Source: a virus
Strand: one strand, 5' to 3'
Virus record (IMG/VR): IMGVR_UViG_3300034066_001346
Location: 32,798 to 96,797 of that record
Length of the DNA stretch: 64,000 nt
Below are positions 22,711 to 30,808 of this stretch, piece after piece (the stretch's first letter is position 1; each line of letters begins with the position of its first letter). Below the pieces are notes generated by a model. The model saw only the letters and a list, made by a program, of their open reading frames with translations, was not told the DNA's origin and ran no database searches. The translations under genes were made by a program, and so were the position numbers.

Positions 22711-23675
22711 TACATTGTTCTGCCGTCTACGTAAGAATCATCCTCTGCTTTAATAAACACCTTAATTGCTGGTGCTGTTGGCATTAACTTTTTACCCTCA
22801 ATATGTACTTCTCTATCTCTTTTACCTGCACTAACATCAATCTGTATGGCCTCTTCATTAATTCTATTCCACTCTTCGGCACCGTACTTTTCAACATTAT
22901 CAAACCATTCCTTTGATCCTGGGTGATCCCATAATGCAAATACACGTACAAAAACTTTGTGGTTACCTTCCTTTACAGCAAGTGCTGAGTGGAAGTAGGG
23001 TTCTCCTGAAGGGAAAACTGTGAGGTCTCCAAACTTTGGCTTGTATGTTATAAGTTTATTATCAACTTCACTTAAAAATTGAAGGTCTCCACCTTCGTAA
23101 TCATCGTTGACATACATTGTTATTGTAATAATTTGCTGAGTTCGTGGGCTTCCGTTTCTGTGCTCATGAGTATCTGTATGGAAACCAATTGCAAAATCTT
23201 TTTCTGGCTTGTTATCATGCTTTAATATCTCAATAACACTGTAGAACATCCTTGTTGCCTTATCATTGTTAATGTTCCAATTATCAATATACTCAGGCCA
23301 GTATCCTGAATCTGACCATTCATCAATATAGTCTTTAAAGACTTCTCCAAATACCTGGTAAAGCTTTTCTCTGAAGTCATATAAGAATATAAGGTTTTCG
23401 TCTTCTAGGCCTTCTGGCTTTTTTGTAAAATTAAAAAAAGTTTTCTTGCCAAACGTATGCCATGGGACCCAATTGTTTAATGGACTATCCTTTTGCTCTT
23501 CTAGTGGAAGAACGCCATGATCATCTTTTCTCATTGACTCTTCTTCATTTGTTATTTCTATTCCAGAAATATCTGTATCATACATCTGTAGTAATGAGTA
23601 GAATCTCTGAAGCTCTTCTTTACTAAACAAATCTTTATAAACTACAACTTGTGGCATTACTGTATATTTTTTCAT
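22710..23675 (-). CDS. 2-oxoglutarate/Fe(II) oxygenase, prolyl-4-hydroxylase type
   Basis: 321 residues from the ATG at 23675, which follows GGAGG by seven bases and overlaps the upstream stop (ATGA). The P4Hc core has His166-X-Asp168 (GFHTDTHEH), YEGGDLQF, FPSGEPYFHSALAV with His229, and HKVFVRVF with Arg244. Common in phages and usually annotated as prolyl hydroxylase-like. It oxidises a protein side chain or nucleobase. Tandem arrangement with another oxygenase suggests successive or parallel modification steps. Confidence 0.87.
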   Translation of the reverse strand: MKKYTVMPQVVVYKDLFSKEELQRFYSLLQMYDTDISGIEITNEEESMRKDDHGVLPLEEQKDSPLNNWVPWHTFGKKTFFNFTKKPEGLEDENLIFLYDFREKLYQVFGEVFKDYIDEWSDSGYWPEYIDNWNINNDKATRMFYSVIEILKHDNKPEKDFAIGFHTDTHEHRNGSPRTQQIITITMYVNDDYEGGDLQFLSEVDNKLITYKPKFGDLTVFPSGEPYFHSALAVKEGNHKVFVRVFALWDHPGSKEWFDNVEKYGAEEWNRINEEAIQIDVSAGKRDREVHIEGKKLMPTAPAIKVFIKAEDDSYVDGRTM

Positions 23676-23974
23676 TGATTTTCCTCCCAGAAATTTATTA
23701 ATTCTTCTAAAACTGACCACTCTATTATACCAAGCCTTACTTTAGACTGTTCGCCAAGTATTACTTTTAGGGCTGGGTGCATGTCTCTATTTACCTTAAA
23801 CGTATCAGTGCAAATCTTTGCCCATACGTCTTTATTTAAAGCAAAGGATCTTGAAGCCTCTTTATAGTCTACTAAGAACTGATTCCATTGGGCATCACCT
23901 TTTTGATAATCCCCACGTCCGCTATTTTTTTGAGCTTTTGCCCCATCACGTTTTACCTCTGCTCTTTCTGACAT
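23672..23974 (-). CDS. Small basic protein, possible PD-(D/E)XK-type fold
   Basis: 100 residues. SGRGDYQKGDAQWNQFLVDY followed by KE shows an Asp, about a dozen residues, then D-Y-K, and DVWAKICTDTFKVNRDMHPAL follows. That spacing resembles minimal PD-(D/E)XK or Hjc-like nucleases, but the motif is short and the reading tentative. It lies upstream of the oxygenases and downstream of a zinc protein, next to recA. Confidence 0.5.
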   Translation of the reverse strand: MSERAEVKRDGAKAQKNSGRGDYQKGDAQWNQFLVDYKEASRSFALNKDVWAKICTDTFKVNRDMHPALKVILGEQSKVRLGIIEWSVLEELINFWEENQ

Positions 23975-24171
23975 TATCCAACCTGTATTGAATTCTCATG
24001 CCCATCGCTGCATTTCCATGTCAGCAAAAGTTTTTTTGAGTCCCATAGAGCACCGTCAACATTTAGATCACACTTAGAGCATGGCCTAATCCCATCCAGA
24101 CTCTCAATATCTGCGTTATCTGGAACAAATTGTTTGTCTGGCTTATTTAAAAACTCATTAAGATTTGGCAT
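23974..24171 (-). CDS. Small zinc-ribbon protein
   Basis: 65 residues. RPCSKCDLNVDG and WKCSDGHEN give Cys-X2-Cys and Cys-X3-His, a single treble-clef zinc site. Overlaps the end of recA by 14 bases and the next gene by one. Short zinc proteins of this type are frequent among actinophage replication genes; function unknown. Confidence 0.65.
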   Translation of the reverse strand: MPNLNEFLNKPDKQFVPDNADIESLDGIRPCSKCDLNVDGALWDSKKLLLTWKCSDGHENSIQVG

Positions 24172-25162
24172 TTATTTCCTTAATTAATTTTTCTACCACA
24201 TCTGGGTTTTCTCTAAGATAAGCGACAGCTTTTGCTCTACCCTGGAATCTTTCCTCATTAATGGTATACCATGCACCACCCTTTTCAATTATTCCACACA
24301 TCTCTGCAACATCTAGGGTTTCTCCGACCTGATCTACACCCAAAGACTCGCCTTGGTAATAAAAATCATACTGACCTGAAAGATTTGGTGGACCCAACTT
24401 ATTGTAATCTATAATCCAATTTACTGGCCTACCTACTCTTTGCTCAATAATTTTATCTCCAACTTTAACGCCTGACTTAATAGCATTAGCCTCAGCTTCG
24501 CTAGACCAAAGTTTAATGACAGTAGAGGAGAAAAATTTAACCGCCATGCCGCCCGTAGGGATATGGCTTGCATGCATGCTGCCAAACTGATTGCGCTGCT
24601 GAGAAATAAGAACGAGTAGCGTATTTTTATTTGCGTAATTAAGCATCTTAACTGCATGAGTCATGTCCTTTGCTTCTGCACCGATTTGCTTAGTATCCTG
24701 CAAATCTTTCATTTCATTGCCGTCTTTTTCAAAATAGATCGCTGGGAGAAGTGCAGAAATAGAATCAACAACAATTATATCTACGCCAGCATTCATAAGC
24801 TTTGTTGCAACATCAACCATATCATTTACTGTTTTTGCTGGAGAGTGTATTAATGACTTTGAGTCTACTCCCAAAGACTCTGCCCAGTCTGGATCATATG
24901 AATCTTCAGAGTCAATCCAAGCACAAGTCTTTCCTTCTTTTTGAGCAAGTGCAATCATTTGTAAACAAAATGAAGACTTTCCAGCAGATTTATTTCCCCA
25001 TATAAGGGTTTGTCTTCCGTAGCCAAGGCCTCCCTTTAATGCCATGTTAAGGCCAATGCTTGGGGTTTTCTGTCTATCTACTTTAACATTTTGTGCTGAT
25101 TGAACTCTTGCTCTAGTTTTTGGATCTAGTTTTGCTAGTATATCGTCTATCAAAATTGTCAT
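24158..25162 (-). CDS. recA: RecA-like recombinase
   Basis: 334 residues. Walker A is GNKSAGKSS (56-64), the catalytic Glu follows in DSEDSYDPDWAESLG, Walker B is DIIVVDSISALLP (about 127-139), and loop L2/homology is seen in ISQQRNQFGSMH followed by GGMAVKFFSS. The C-terminal domain ends with a Lys-rich helix. It forms ATP-dependent filaments on single-stranded DNA and performs strand exchange. The start has GAAGG five bases upstream. It probably works with the Cas4-like nuclease, RuvC-like resolvase and the SSB-like protein. Confidence 0.95.
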   Translation of the reverse strand: MTILIDDILAKLDPKTRARVQSAQNVKVDRQKTPSIGLNMALKGGLGYGRQTLIWGNKSAGKSSFCLQMIALAQKEGKTCAWIDSEDSYDPDWAESLGVDSKSLIHSPAKTVNDMVDVATKLMNAGVDIIVVDSISALLPAIYFEKDGNEMKDLQDTKQIGAEAKDMTHAVKMLNYANKNTLLVLISQQRNQFGSMHASHIPTGGMAVKFFSSTVIKLWSSEAEANAIKSGVKVGDKIIEQRVGRPVNWIIDYNKLGPPNLSGQYDFYYQGESLGVDQVGETLDVAEMCGIIEKGGAWYTINEERFQGRAKAVAYLRENPDVVEKLIKEINAKS

Positions 25163-25182
25163 ATTAACCTTCTCTTTGTATC

Positions 25183-25191
25183 AGTATATCA
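25183..25191 (-). promoter_or_regulatory. Extended -10 promoter of recA
   Basis: TGATATACT on the minus strand, about 21 bases upstream of the recA start, leaving a leader long enough to hold its ribosome site. The -35 (TTCACG, 17 bases up) is weak. Confidence 0.45.
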
Positions 25192-25560
25192 TTAAAATAA
25201 ATTGCCGTGAAGTCTTGGTCTGTTAGAATTTATATCCATCTTCTTAAATAGCTGTTCGTCTAAGCTTGTATCTATTAGTCCGCCGTTCATCATTGCTGCA
25301 TATAAATCTAAAAGACGAATAATTACATCAGCCATTTCTTCTACAATCTTTTCAGACCCATGATTTTTTCGAATAGCCTCTAAAACTTCAGTTACTTCGG
25401 AATGAACTAAAGCAAGTTTGTTACCTAGCTTATCGTGATTTACTGGGCCTTCCCAAAAACCTTTTTCTATTGCTGTCTCGTGAAGTACAGCTGCCAAGGC
25501 ATCGAGACCATTGTCTGTAACCATGTATACGCCGTGATCACCATTATTCATTTGCTGCAT
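25192..25560 (-). CDS. MazG-like nucleoside triphosphate pyrophosphohydrolase
   Basis: 122 residues from the ATG at 25560 (AAGGA five bases upstream), giving MQQMNNGDHG. LALVHSEVTEVLEAIRKNHG and KIVEEMADVIIRLLDLYA form the E-x-x-E and E-x-x-D metal-binding helices of all-alpha NTP pyrophosphatases. It hydrolyses (d)NTPs to NMP and pyrophosphate. In phages this may lower ppGpp signalling or remove unwanted dNTPs. Its stop overlaps the recA promoter. Confidence 0.85.
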   Translation of the reverse strand: MQQMNNGDHGVYMVTDNGLDALAAVLHETAIEKGFWEGPVNHDKLGNKLALVHSEVTEVLEAIRKNHGSEKIVEEMADVIIRLLDLYAAMMNGGLIDTSLDEQLFKKMDINSNRPRLHGNLF

Positions 25561-25762
25561 TCTTTTCCTTAAGCTTAAACACAAATGTCTGTTCATCTGA
25601 ATTATATTCAACCTCTAGCTCTTTATCTTCATTTGCTGAATCTAAAAAGGTTAGAACTGGTATTTTTATCTCTTTAACTGTTTCCATTATTGCAACCAAA
25701 ACTTTACTAAGGCTCATTTCTTGAAACAGTTCTTCGGGGGTCTTACTTGTATCGTTAGTCAT
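25544..25762 (-). CDS. Short third copy of the 25755/26108 family
   Basis: 72 residues from the ATG at 25762 (GGAG eight bases upstream). MSLSKVLVAIMETVKEIKIP resembles the conserved N-terminal motif of the next two products (SSxMLxxIL, V-x-I-P/S-RES), and ELEVEYNSDEQTFVFKL corresponds to their beta hairpin. It lacks their C-terminal EEGER and IRSKWS blocks, so it looks like a shortened or diverged copy. Function unknown. Confidence 0.55.
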   Translation of the reverse strand: MTNDTSKTPEELFQEMSLSKVLVAIMETVKEIKIPVLTFLDSANEDKELEVEYNSDEQTFVFKLKEKNAANE

Positions 25763-26111
25763 TTCTATCACTCCATTTTGATCTTATACAAACGTATCCA
25801 AATACGCCGTCGTCTTGCATGTTTCTTTCACCTTCTTCTTTTGAAACAATCTTCATTGTAATTTCGTCATTTTTATTTTCATAGTATTCAACTTGGACAT
25901 AGCCTCCAGTTGATTTAATGTAATCCATATAGCCATCTTCATATGGCCAGTACTTTACATTCTCACGTATCTCATCATATTTAATAAGCATGTCAAACGA
26001 CTCCCTTGGAATTTTAACTCCGTCAAGGCTTTTTAAAATCAAAGACAGCATGCTAGAACTATTAAATCTATCTTTTATAGATATTACTGTTTGAAGAGGG
26101 CTTTCGCTCAC
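25755..26111 (-). CDS. Tandem paralogue A, unknown function
   Basis: 118 residues. Shares with the next gene: FNSSSMLSLIL, VKIPRES, WPYEDGYMDYIK, a VQVEY hairpin, SKEEGER and GYVCIRSKWS. A small alpha/beta protein without cysteine pairs or catalytic signatures I know. Between MazG-like and polymerase genes, overlapping both neighbours by a few bases. The pair arose by duplication. Confidence 0.65.
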   Translation of the reverse strand: MSESPLQTVISIKDRFNSSSMLSLILKSLDGVKIPRESFDMLIKYDEIRENVKYWPYEDGYMDYIKSTGGYVQVEYYENKNDEITMKIVSKEEGERNMQDDGVFGYVCIRSKWSDRND

Positions 26112-26479
26112 TGGTTACTCCACTTTGATCTAATAGGAATATATCCCATGTATTGTCCAGTCTGAATTAATCTTTCTCCCTCTTCTCTGGAAGCTAAATG
26201 AAAATAAAACGAATCGGTTTCTTGGTCAAATTTAACCATTACCGCCTCGCCATTTTCTTTTAAGTAATCAATAAATCCAGCCTCGTACGGATACTGCTTA
26301 ATATTCTTATCAACCATAGGATAGTCTAGCATCCCAAGAGCAGACTCTCTTGAAATATTTACCGTCTTCAGATGATTAAGTATTCCAGAAAGCATTGTTG
26401 AGCTATTTAATCTATGAAATATTTCAGTAGCAGAATCTTGTCGCTCTTCATAAATTTCTCTAGTTGTCTTTTCTGTCAT
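26108..26479 (-). CDS. Tandem paralogue B, unknown function
   Basis: 123 residues, homologous to the 25755-26111 product: LNSSTMLSGIL, VNISRES, YPYEAGFIDYLK, VMVKF hairpin, SREEGER and GYIPIRSKWS. It begins four bases before the polymerase stop, so it is in the polymerase operon. A role as polymerase or nucleotide accessory is suggested only by position. Confidence 0.65.
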   Translation of the reverse strand: MTEKTTREIYEERQDSATEIFHRLNSSTMLSGILNHLKTVNISRESALGMLDYPMVDKNIKQYPYEAGFIDYLKENGEAVMVKFDQETDSFYFHLASREEGERLIQTGQYMGYIPIRSKWSNQ

Positions 26480-29400
26480 TTTATTTCCTTTACATTTAAT
26501 GTGCCATCATCTAATTTAGCTAGCACAACCTTACATTTCATACCTTCACGCATTTTTGCAAGTGACATCTTATACATTGTTGGGAATGCAATAACTCGTG
26601 TTAATTCTTTTTCACCGTTAGATAATACTATATGGCTCATCATTTTACCAGCCTTAGTTTTATACGGAGTAAAGTTAATAACCATGTACTCATCTTCCTC
26701 TAAGTCATATTCTTTTCTATATAAATAATCTACAAAGAGGTCTGGGGCATCTGGACTAATATCTTTAACATTAACATATCTAGCAATGCGATTATCTCCA
26801 ACTAATATAAAGTACATTTGGTTTGGCTCAATTTGAGTATCCTCATGATGGAATAATCCAACAGTACCGCTTTCATCTACAAGCTCTACTCTTGCCCAGC
26901 CAGCTCCACGTTTAATGCTCTTAACCATTCCAAACATAACAAATGATCCAAGATCATCGAAGTCCTCGATAGGCCTTGCCTGTGCTTTAATTCTTGGTGG
27001 TATTCCCTCTAAATTAAAAGTAGGTATGCCCAAATATTCATAGTAATTATCTTTCTCATTGCCACCTCTAGGATTATCAGTAAAAGCAGCACCACCAATT
27101 GAATTTAATGCGGCAATTGCTCTGCTATTAATTCCACTTCCTTTTTTAGAAGCCTTGTCAATAAAATCTGAGTAGTCTGCAAATGGTCTTTTATCTAGTA
27201 TCTTGTTAGCAATACTGTCTGAAATAAATTTAATTTCAGCCAAGCCAAATATAATTGAATTATCTTTTAAAGAAAAATATATGTCTGATTCATTTACATG
27301 TGGCAACTTAATTTTAAGACCCAGGCGCTTAGCCTCAATTAAATATTCTGTTCTTGCGTCTTTGTCATTTTCGTTTTTAAGAATTGAAAACATAAACTCA
27401 AGAGGATAATAGGACTTAAGCCAAGCAGTATAATAACTAAGCATAGAGTAAGCAACAGCATGGGAGCGGTTAAAAGAATAACCAGCATGAGCCTCAAAGT
27501 CATGCCAAAGCTGCTCTGCTTTTTTCTGAGTAATTTGCTTTGAAGCCCCAGCAATAAACTGATCTTTGAATTGGTCAAACTCTTTTGCATCTTTTTTCTT
27601 TCCAATAATCTTGCGGACCTTATCAGCCTCTGACCAAGACATACCTCCTAGGTATACGCAGGCTTGCATAACCTGCTCCTGATATATAATAACACCATAT
27701 GTATTCTCAGTAAACTCTTTCATAATCACATGGCTATAATCAACTGCTTCTTTACCGTGCTTACGGTTAATGTATGCAGCACCCACTGTATTCATGGCTC
27801 CTGGGCGAACTAAAGCATTTGATGCAACTAAGTCTTCAAACTTATCTACGCCCATCTTCATTAAAAGATTTGTATACGGAGTTGCTTCCGCCTGAAATAC
27901 ACCCTTGGTGTATCCTTCGCTTAACATTTTATAAACTTTGGGGTCATCCATAGTAAGATCGGAAAGGTTGATGTCTTTACCAGATCTTTCCTTAATAGAT
28001 TGAAGCGTATCTGAGATTACTGATAAAGTCTTAAGTCCTAGCGCATCTAGTTTAATAAGACCTATATCGGCAACCGTATCCATATCGTATGCGACGACTG
28101 GAATTCTTCCAGATACTTTATCTTGTGAATCTTCACGAGACTCAACTGGCGCATAGTTTCTTAAATCATCTTTTGCTACAACCACTCCAGCTGCGTGTAC
28201 TCCAACTGATCTGATGCGGCCACGCAATCTTTCGGCAAGCCAGACTACCTCTGGGTACCTTGCTCTAAAATCTTTTGTATTCGGGGAATCCATAAAATCT
28301 TCGAAGGTGTCTACAGTTTTTAGTGCACGGTTTACTTCTTGAAGTGGAACCATGAATACACGAGCAGCATCACGAACAACACCCTTATCTTTAAAATAAG
28401 TGTAAGTTGAAATTGAAGCTACGTGCTTAAACTTTTTCTTTAGATATTCTTTAACTTCTTTTCTGCGACGGTCTTCAAAGTCGGTATCAATATCTGGAAA
28501 ATCATTTCGCTCTGGATTAATGAATCGAAAGAAAAGTAAGTCATATTTAATTGGGTCAACATCTGTAATTCCTAATGAATAACAAACTAAAGATCCAGCA
28601 GCAGAACCACGTCCTGGCCCAACCTTAATATTATTTTCTTTAGCCCAATTAATCATATCGGCGATTACTAAGAAATATGAGGCGAAGTTCTTTGAGGCAA
28701 TTACGGCTAGCTCTTCTTCTACACGAGCCACATAAATATCATCTGAAGCCTTCTGAAGCCTCTCTAAGCCCCGATAAGCCAACTCCCTAAGCTTCTCATC
28801 GGCATCTGTTTTTGGGACGGGCAGAAGGTCAAGATTTTGATTAAAGTCATAATCACTAACCTTATTAGCAATCTCCATAGTATTTTCATATATATCAGTA
28901 CGGCTAATTCCAGCCTTATTAAAGTCAGATTCAATTTCTGAGCGTGACTGAATAAATAGATTATAATCTTGAAATGAAATTCTACGATCTGGATAAAGAT
29001 AATTAAATCTATCTAACATATCCTTCATATTACGAGACATATCAAAGTCAGCATCTTTATCAAACTTAGGAGATGTGGATAGAATCAATAATGCTTCTTC
29101 TAATATTCTATCCTCTTCTTTAGCAAAGTGAGCGTCTCCTGTCGCTACCGCCTTAATTTTTAATTCATCTGCTAATTTTAATAAGGTCGAGTTGATTTCA
29201 TGGGGGTTATGTGATTGTACTTCCACGTAGAAATCTTCCATAAAGATTTGTTTAAAATCTTGAAGTATAAGCTTGGCTTCTGATAGTTCGCCCTTTTCGA
29301 TGCATTTACTAATAAGTCCATTAAGACATCCACTAAGTACAATAATACCTTCCGCATATTCTTTTAAAACCTCTCTGTCAATTCTTGGCTTGTGATAAAA

Positions 29401-29745
29401 TCCTTCGTTCCATGCAAGTTCCTGCAAAATATTTATATTCTCTAAGCCCTTTTTATTTTTAGCTAGAAGAATAATATGATTGTATGCCTGAATAGATTTA
29501 TCTGTTTTTGATGAACGGTCAAATCTATCTGTTGGAGATATGTATGCTTCTACTCCAAGTATGGGTTTTATCCCCAATTCTTTTGCAGCAATCTGCATAT
29601 CTCTATGGGAAGATAAAGTTCCATGATCTGTAATTGCAATTGCTGTCTGACCAGCATCCAATGCTGCTTGGCATAGTTCTTTTGGAGAATTTAGTCCATC
29701 CATTAATGAATAATAAGAGTGGACGTGCAAGTGTGTAAAACTCAT
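26476..29745 (-). CDS. dnaE: DNA polymerase III alpha subunit (DnaE-type)
   Basis: 1089 residues, near full length for a bacterial DnaE. The N-terminal PHP domain begins FTHLHVHSYYSLMDG with AITDHGTLSS and ATGDAHFA. The catalytic palm has KVGPGRGSAAGSLVCYSLGI and NPERNDFPDIDTDFEDRRR, carrying two of the three catalytic Asp, then VAYDMDTVADIGLIKLDALG with the third. A tandem helix-hairpin-helix and a C-terminal OB-like domain (GSFVMFGMVKSI, VELVDESGTVGLF) follow. It replicates the phage chromosome; no clamp or clamp loader is seen here, so host or distant genes would supply them. It starts one base before the next-listed Cys-rich gene's stop. Confidence 0.95.
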   Translation of the reverse strand: MSFTHLHVHSYYSLMDGLNSPKELCQAALDAGQTAIAITDHGTLSSHRDMQIAAKELGIKPILGVEAYISPTDRFDRSSKTDKSIQAYNHIILLAKNKKGLENINILQELAWNEGFYHKPRIDREVLKEYAEGIIVLSGCLNGLISKCIEKGELSEAKLILQDFKQIFMEDFYVEVQSHNPHEINSTLLKLADELKIKAVATGDAHFAKEEDRILEEALLILSTSPKFDKDADFDMSRNMKDMLDRFNYLYPDRRISFQDYNLFIQSRSEIESDFNKAGISRTDIYENTMEIANKVSDYDFNQNLDLLPVPKTDADEKLRELAYRGLERLQKASDDIYVARVEEELAVIASKNFASYFLVIADMINWAKENNIKVGPGRGSAAGSLVCYSLGITDVDPIKYDLLFFRFINPERNDFPDIDTDFEDRRRKEVKEYLKKKFKHVASISTYTYFKDKGVVRDAARVFMVPLQEVNRALKTVDTFEDFMDSPNTKDFRARYPEVVWLAERLRGRIRSVGVHAAGVVVAKDDLRNYAPVESREDSQDKVSGRIPVVAYDMDTVADIGLIKLDALGLKTLSVISDTLQSIKERSGKDINLSDLTMDDPKVYKMLSEGYTKGVFQAEATPYTNLLMKMGVDKFEDLVASNALVRPGAMNTVGAAYINRKHGKEAVDYSHVIMKEFTENTYGVIIYQEQVMQACVYLGGMSWSEADKVRKIIGKKKDAKEFDQFKDQFIAGASKQITQKKAEQLWHDFEAHAGYSFNRSHAVAYSMLSYYTAWLKSYYPLEFMFSILKNENDKDARTEYLIEAKRLGLKIKLPHVNESDIYFSLKDNSIIFGLAEIKFISDSIANKILDKRPFADYSDFIDKASKKGSGINSRAIAALNSIGGAAFTDNPRGGNEKDNYYEYLGIPTFNLEGIPPRIKAQARPIEDFDDLGSFVMFGMVKSIKRGAGWARVELVDESGTVGLFHHEDTQIEPNQMYFILVGDNRIARYVNVKDISPDAPDLFVDYLYRKEYDLEEDEYMVINFTPYKTKAGKMMSHIVLSNGEKELTRVIAFPTMYKMSLAKMREGMKCKVVLAKLDDGTLNVKEIK

Positions 29746-29952
29746 TTAGTATCCGCCCTGACATTCATTTCTAGTATGATAAAGTCTAATCTTTGTCATA
29801 ACCTTTTTATTTGGTGCATATAAATCTTCATTACAGCATAAGCAATTCATGTGCCACTCTTGTGCAAAGAAATCGTAGAGCATGCCTTTAAAATCTTTAT
29901 ACTTGTTTGACACAAATGTATCAAATGGGTCTGGTATCTCTAAGTTAATCAT
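29746..29952 (-). CDS. Small Cys-containing protein
   Basis: 68 residues with CLCC in the middle and a further Cys near the end (RNECQGGY), so a zinc site is possible. GGCGGAA serves as ribosome site. It lies between tRNA-Leu and the polymerase gene. No assignment. Confidence 0.55.
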   Translation of the reverse strand: MINLEIPDPFDTFVSNKYKDFKGMLYDFFAQEWHMNCLCCNEDLYAPNKKVMTKIRLYHTRNECQGGY

Positions 29953-29972
29953 TTCCGCCGTTTTCTATTATG

Positions 29973-30045
29973 TACCAAAGGTGGGATTCGAACCCACGCT
30001 GTATAGATTTTAAGTCTACCGCCTCTACCGCTGGGCTACTCTGGC
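29973..30045 (-). tRNA. tRNA with Leu anticodon TAA and short variable loop
   Basis: 73 nt: acceptor GCCAGAG/CTTTGGT (two G-U), a three-pair D stem with GG in the loop, anticodon stem GTAGA/TCTAT with loop CTTAAAA (TAA at 34-36), variable region of five bases, T arm GTGGG-TTCGAAT-CCCAC, discriminator A, no encoded CCA. Normal bacterial tRNA-Leu has a long variable arm, absent here. It would read UUA. Confidence 0.9.
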
Positions 30046-30078
30046 CTAAGAGGGCAGATTGCTCTGCCCTCCGCCAAA

Positions 30079-30753
30079 TTATAACCAGTCTAGGCTACTG
30101 TTTGTTGATGAGTCAGAAGACTCTTGTCCAGATTCTCCGTTAAAGAAAGCTTCCTGTTCAGTATAAGGCATATCACGAACAGCGGTTTCTTCAAGCTTAT
30201 ACAACTCTAATGAAGATGAGTCAAAGTCTGATTCATCTTTTGCTAAAGGAATGATAGTATAGCTTGTATCTGTCTTTGTGCCAGAACGTTTAATACGCCA
30301 CATTAGGTTTGTAATGCTACCCATTTCTCCAGCGTATTCAATTAATGTTGGTGTTACTGTCTTTCCGCTAGAACCCTGTGAAAGAATTGCAACATAAGGT
30401 TCCTCTTTGCCATCGTCTACTAAAACATTAATGTAAAGTCGTGAACGACCTTTCCAACCTGCCTTGTAATCTTTGCGATGTTGTTCACAGCCATAGCACT
30501 TGCCCTGATCTTCCATTGAGCATAGCGCCTTGCGGCGATAGTCTTTAGGGTTTGTGTGTTCTACTGCAATAAAGCCAAGTCCGTTCTTTTCATTGTAACT
30601 TGGTGAATCTGGATCAAGCTCCTGTAAGAAGCGAATCTTAACGCTTTCTGTATCTTCTAGCTTAACCCAACGTGCTTTAGTTCCTTCGCCACCTGATGAC
30701 TGTGGCTTATCCATTACTTTGTTTAGGTCTTTTAATCCCTTAACGATACCCAT
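30079..30753 (-). CDS. Probable single-stranded-DNA-binding protein, gp32-like
   Basis: 224 residues. ARWVKLEDTESVKIRFLQEL opens an OB-like core, with a zinc-type set (CSMEDQGKCYGCEQH) and an aromatic, basic strand (KGRSRLYINVLV). The C-terminus is Ser/Asp-rich and ends SLDWL, like the acidic tails by which SSB proteins recruit partners. Position between primase and polymerase genes fits. The start has AGAGGA five bases upstream. Assigned by architecture and context. Confidence 0.65.
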   Translation of the reverse strand: MGIVKGLKDLNKVMDKPQSSGGEGTKARWVKLEDTESVKIRFLQELDPDSPSYNEKNGLGFIAVEHTNPKDYRRKALCSMEDQGKCYGCEQHRKDYKAGWKGRSRLYINVLVDDGKEEPYVAILSQGSSGKTVTPTLIEYAGEMGSITNLMWRIKRSGTKTDTSYTIIPLAKDESDFDSSSLELYKLEETAVRDMPYTEQEAFFNGESGQESSDSSTNSSLDWL

Positions 30754-30776
30754 TTATATCCTCTTTTCATATAGTT

Positions 30777-30808
30777 GACAGTATATATCTGTCTGTATTG
30801 CTATTATA
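30777..30808 (-). promoter_or_regulatory. Promoter of the SSB-like gene with palindrome over the -10
   Basis: TATACT (30785-30780) lies inside the palindrome GACAG-N7-CTGTC at 30777-30793. A second hexamer with extended TG (TGATATAAT) lies at 30811-30803. Either could serve; the palindrome may be an operator. Confidence 0.4.
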
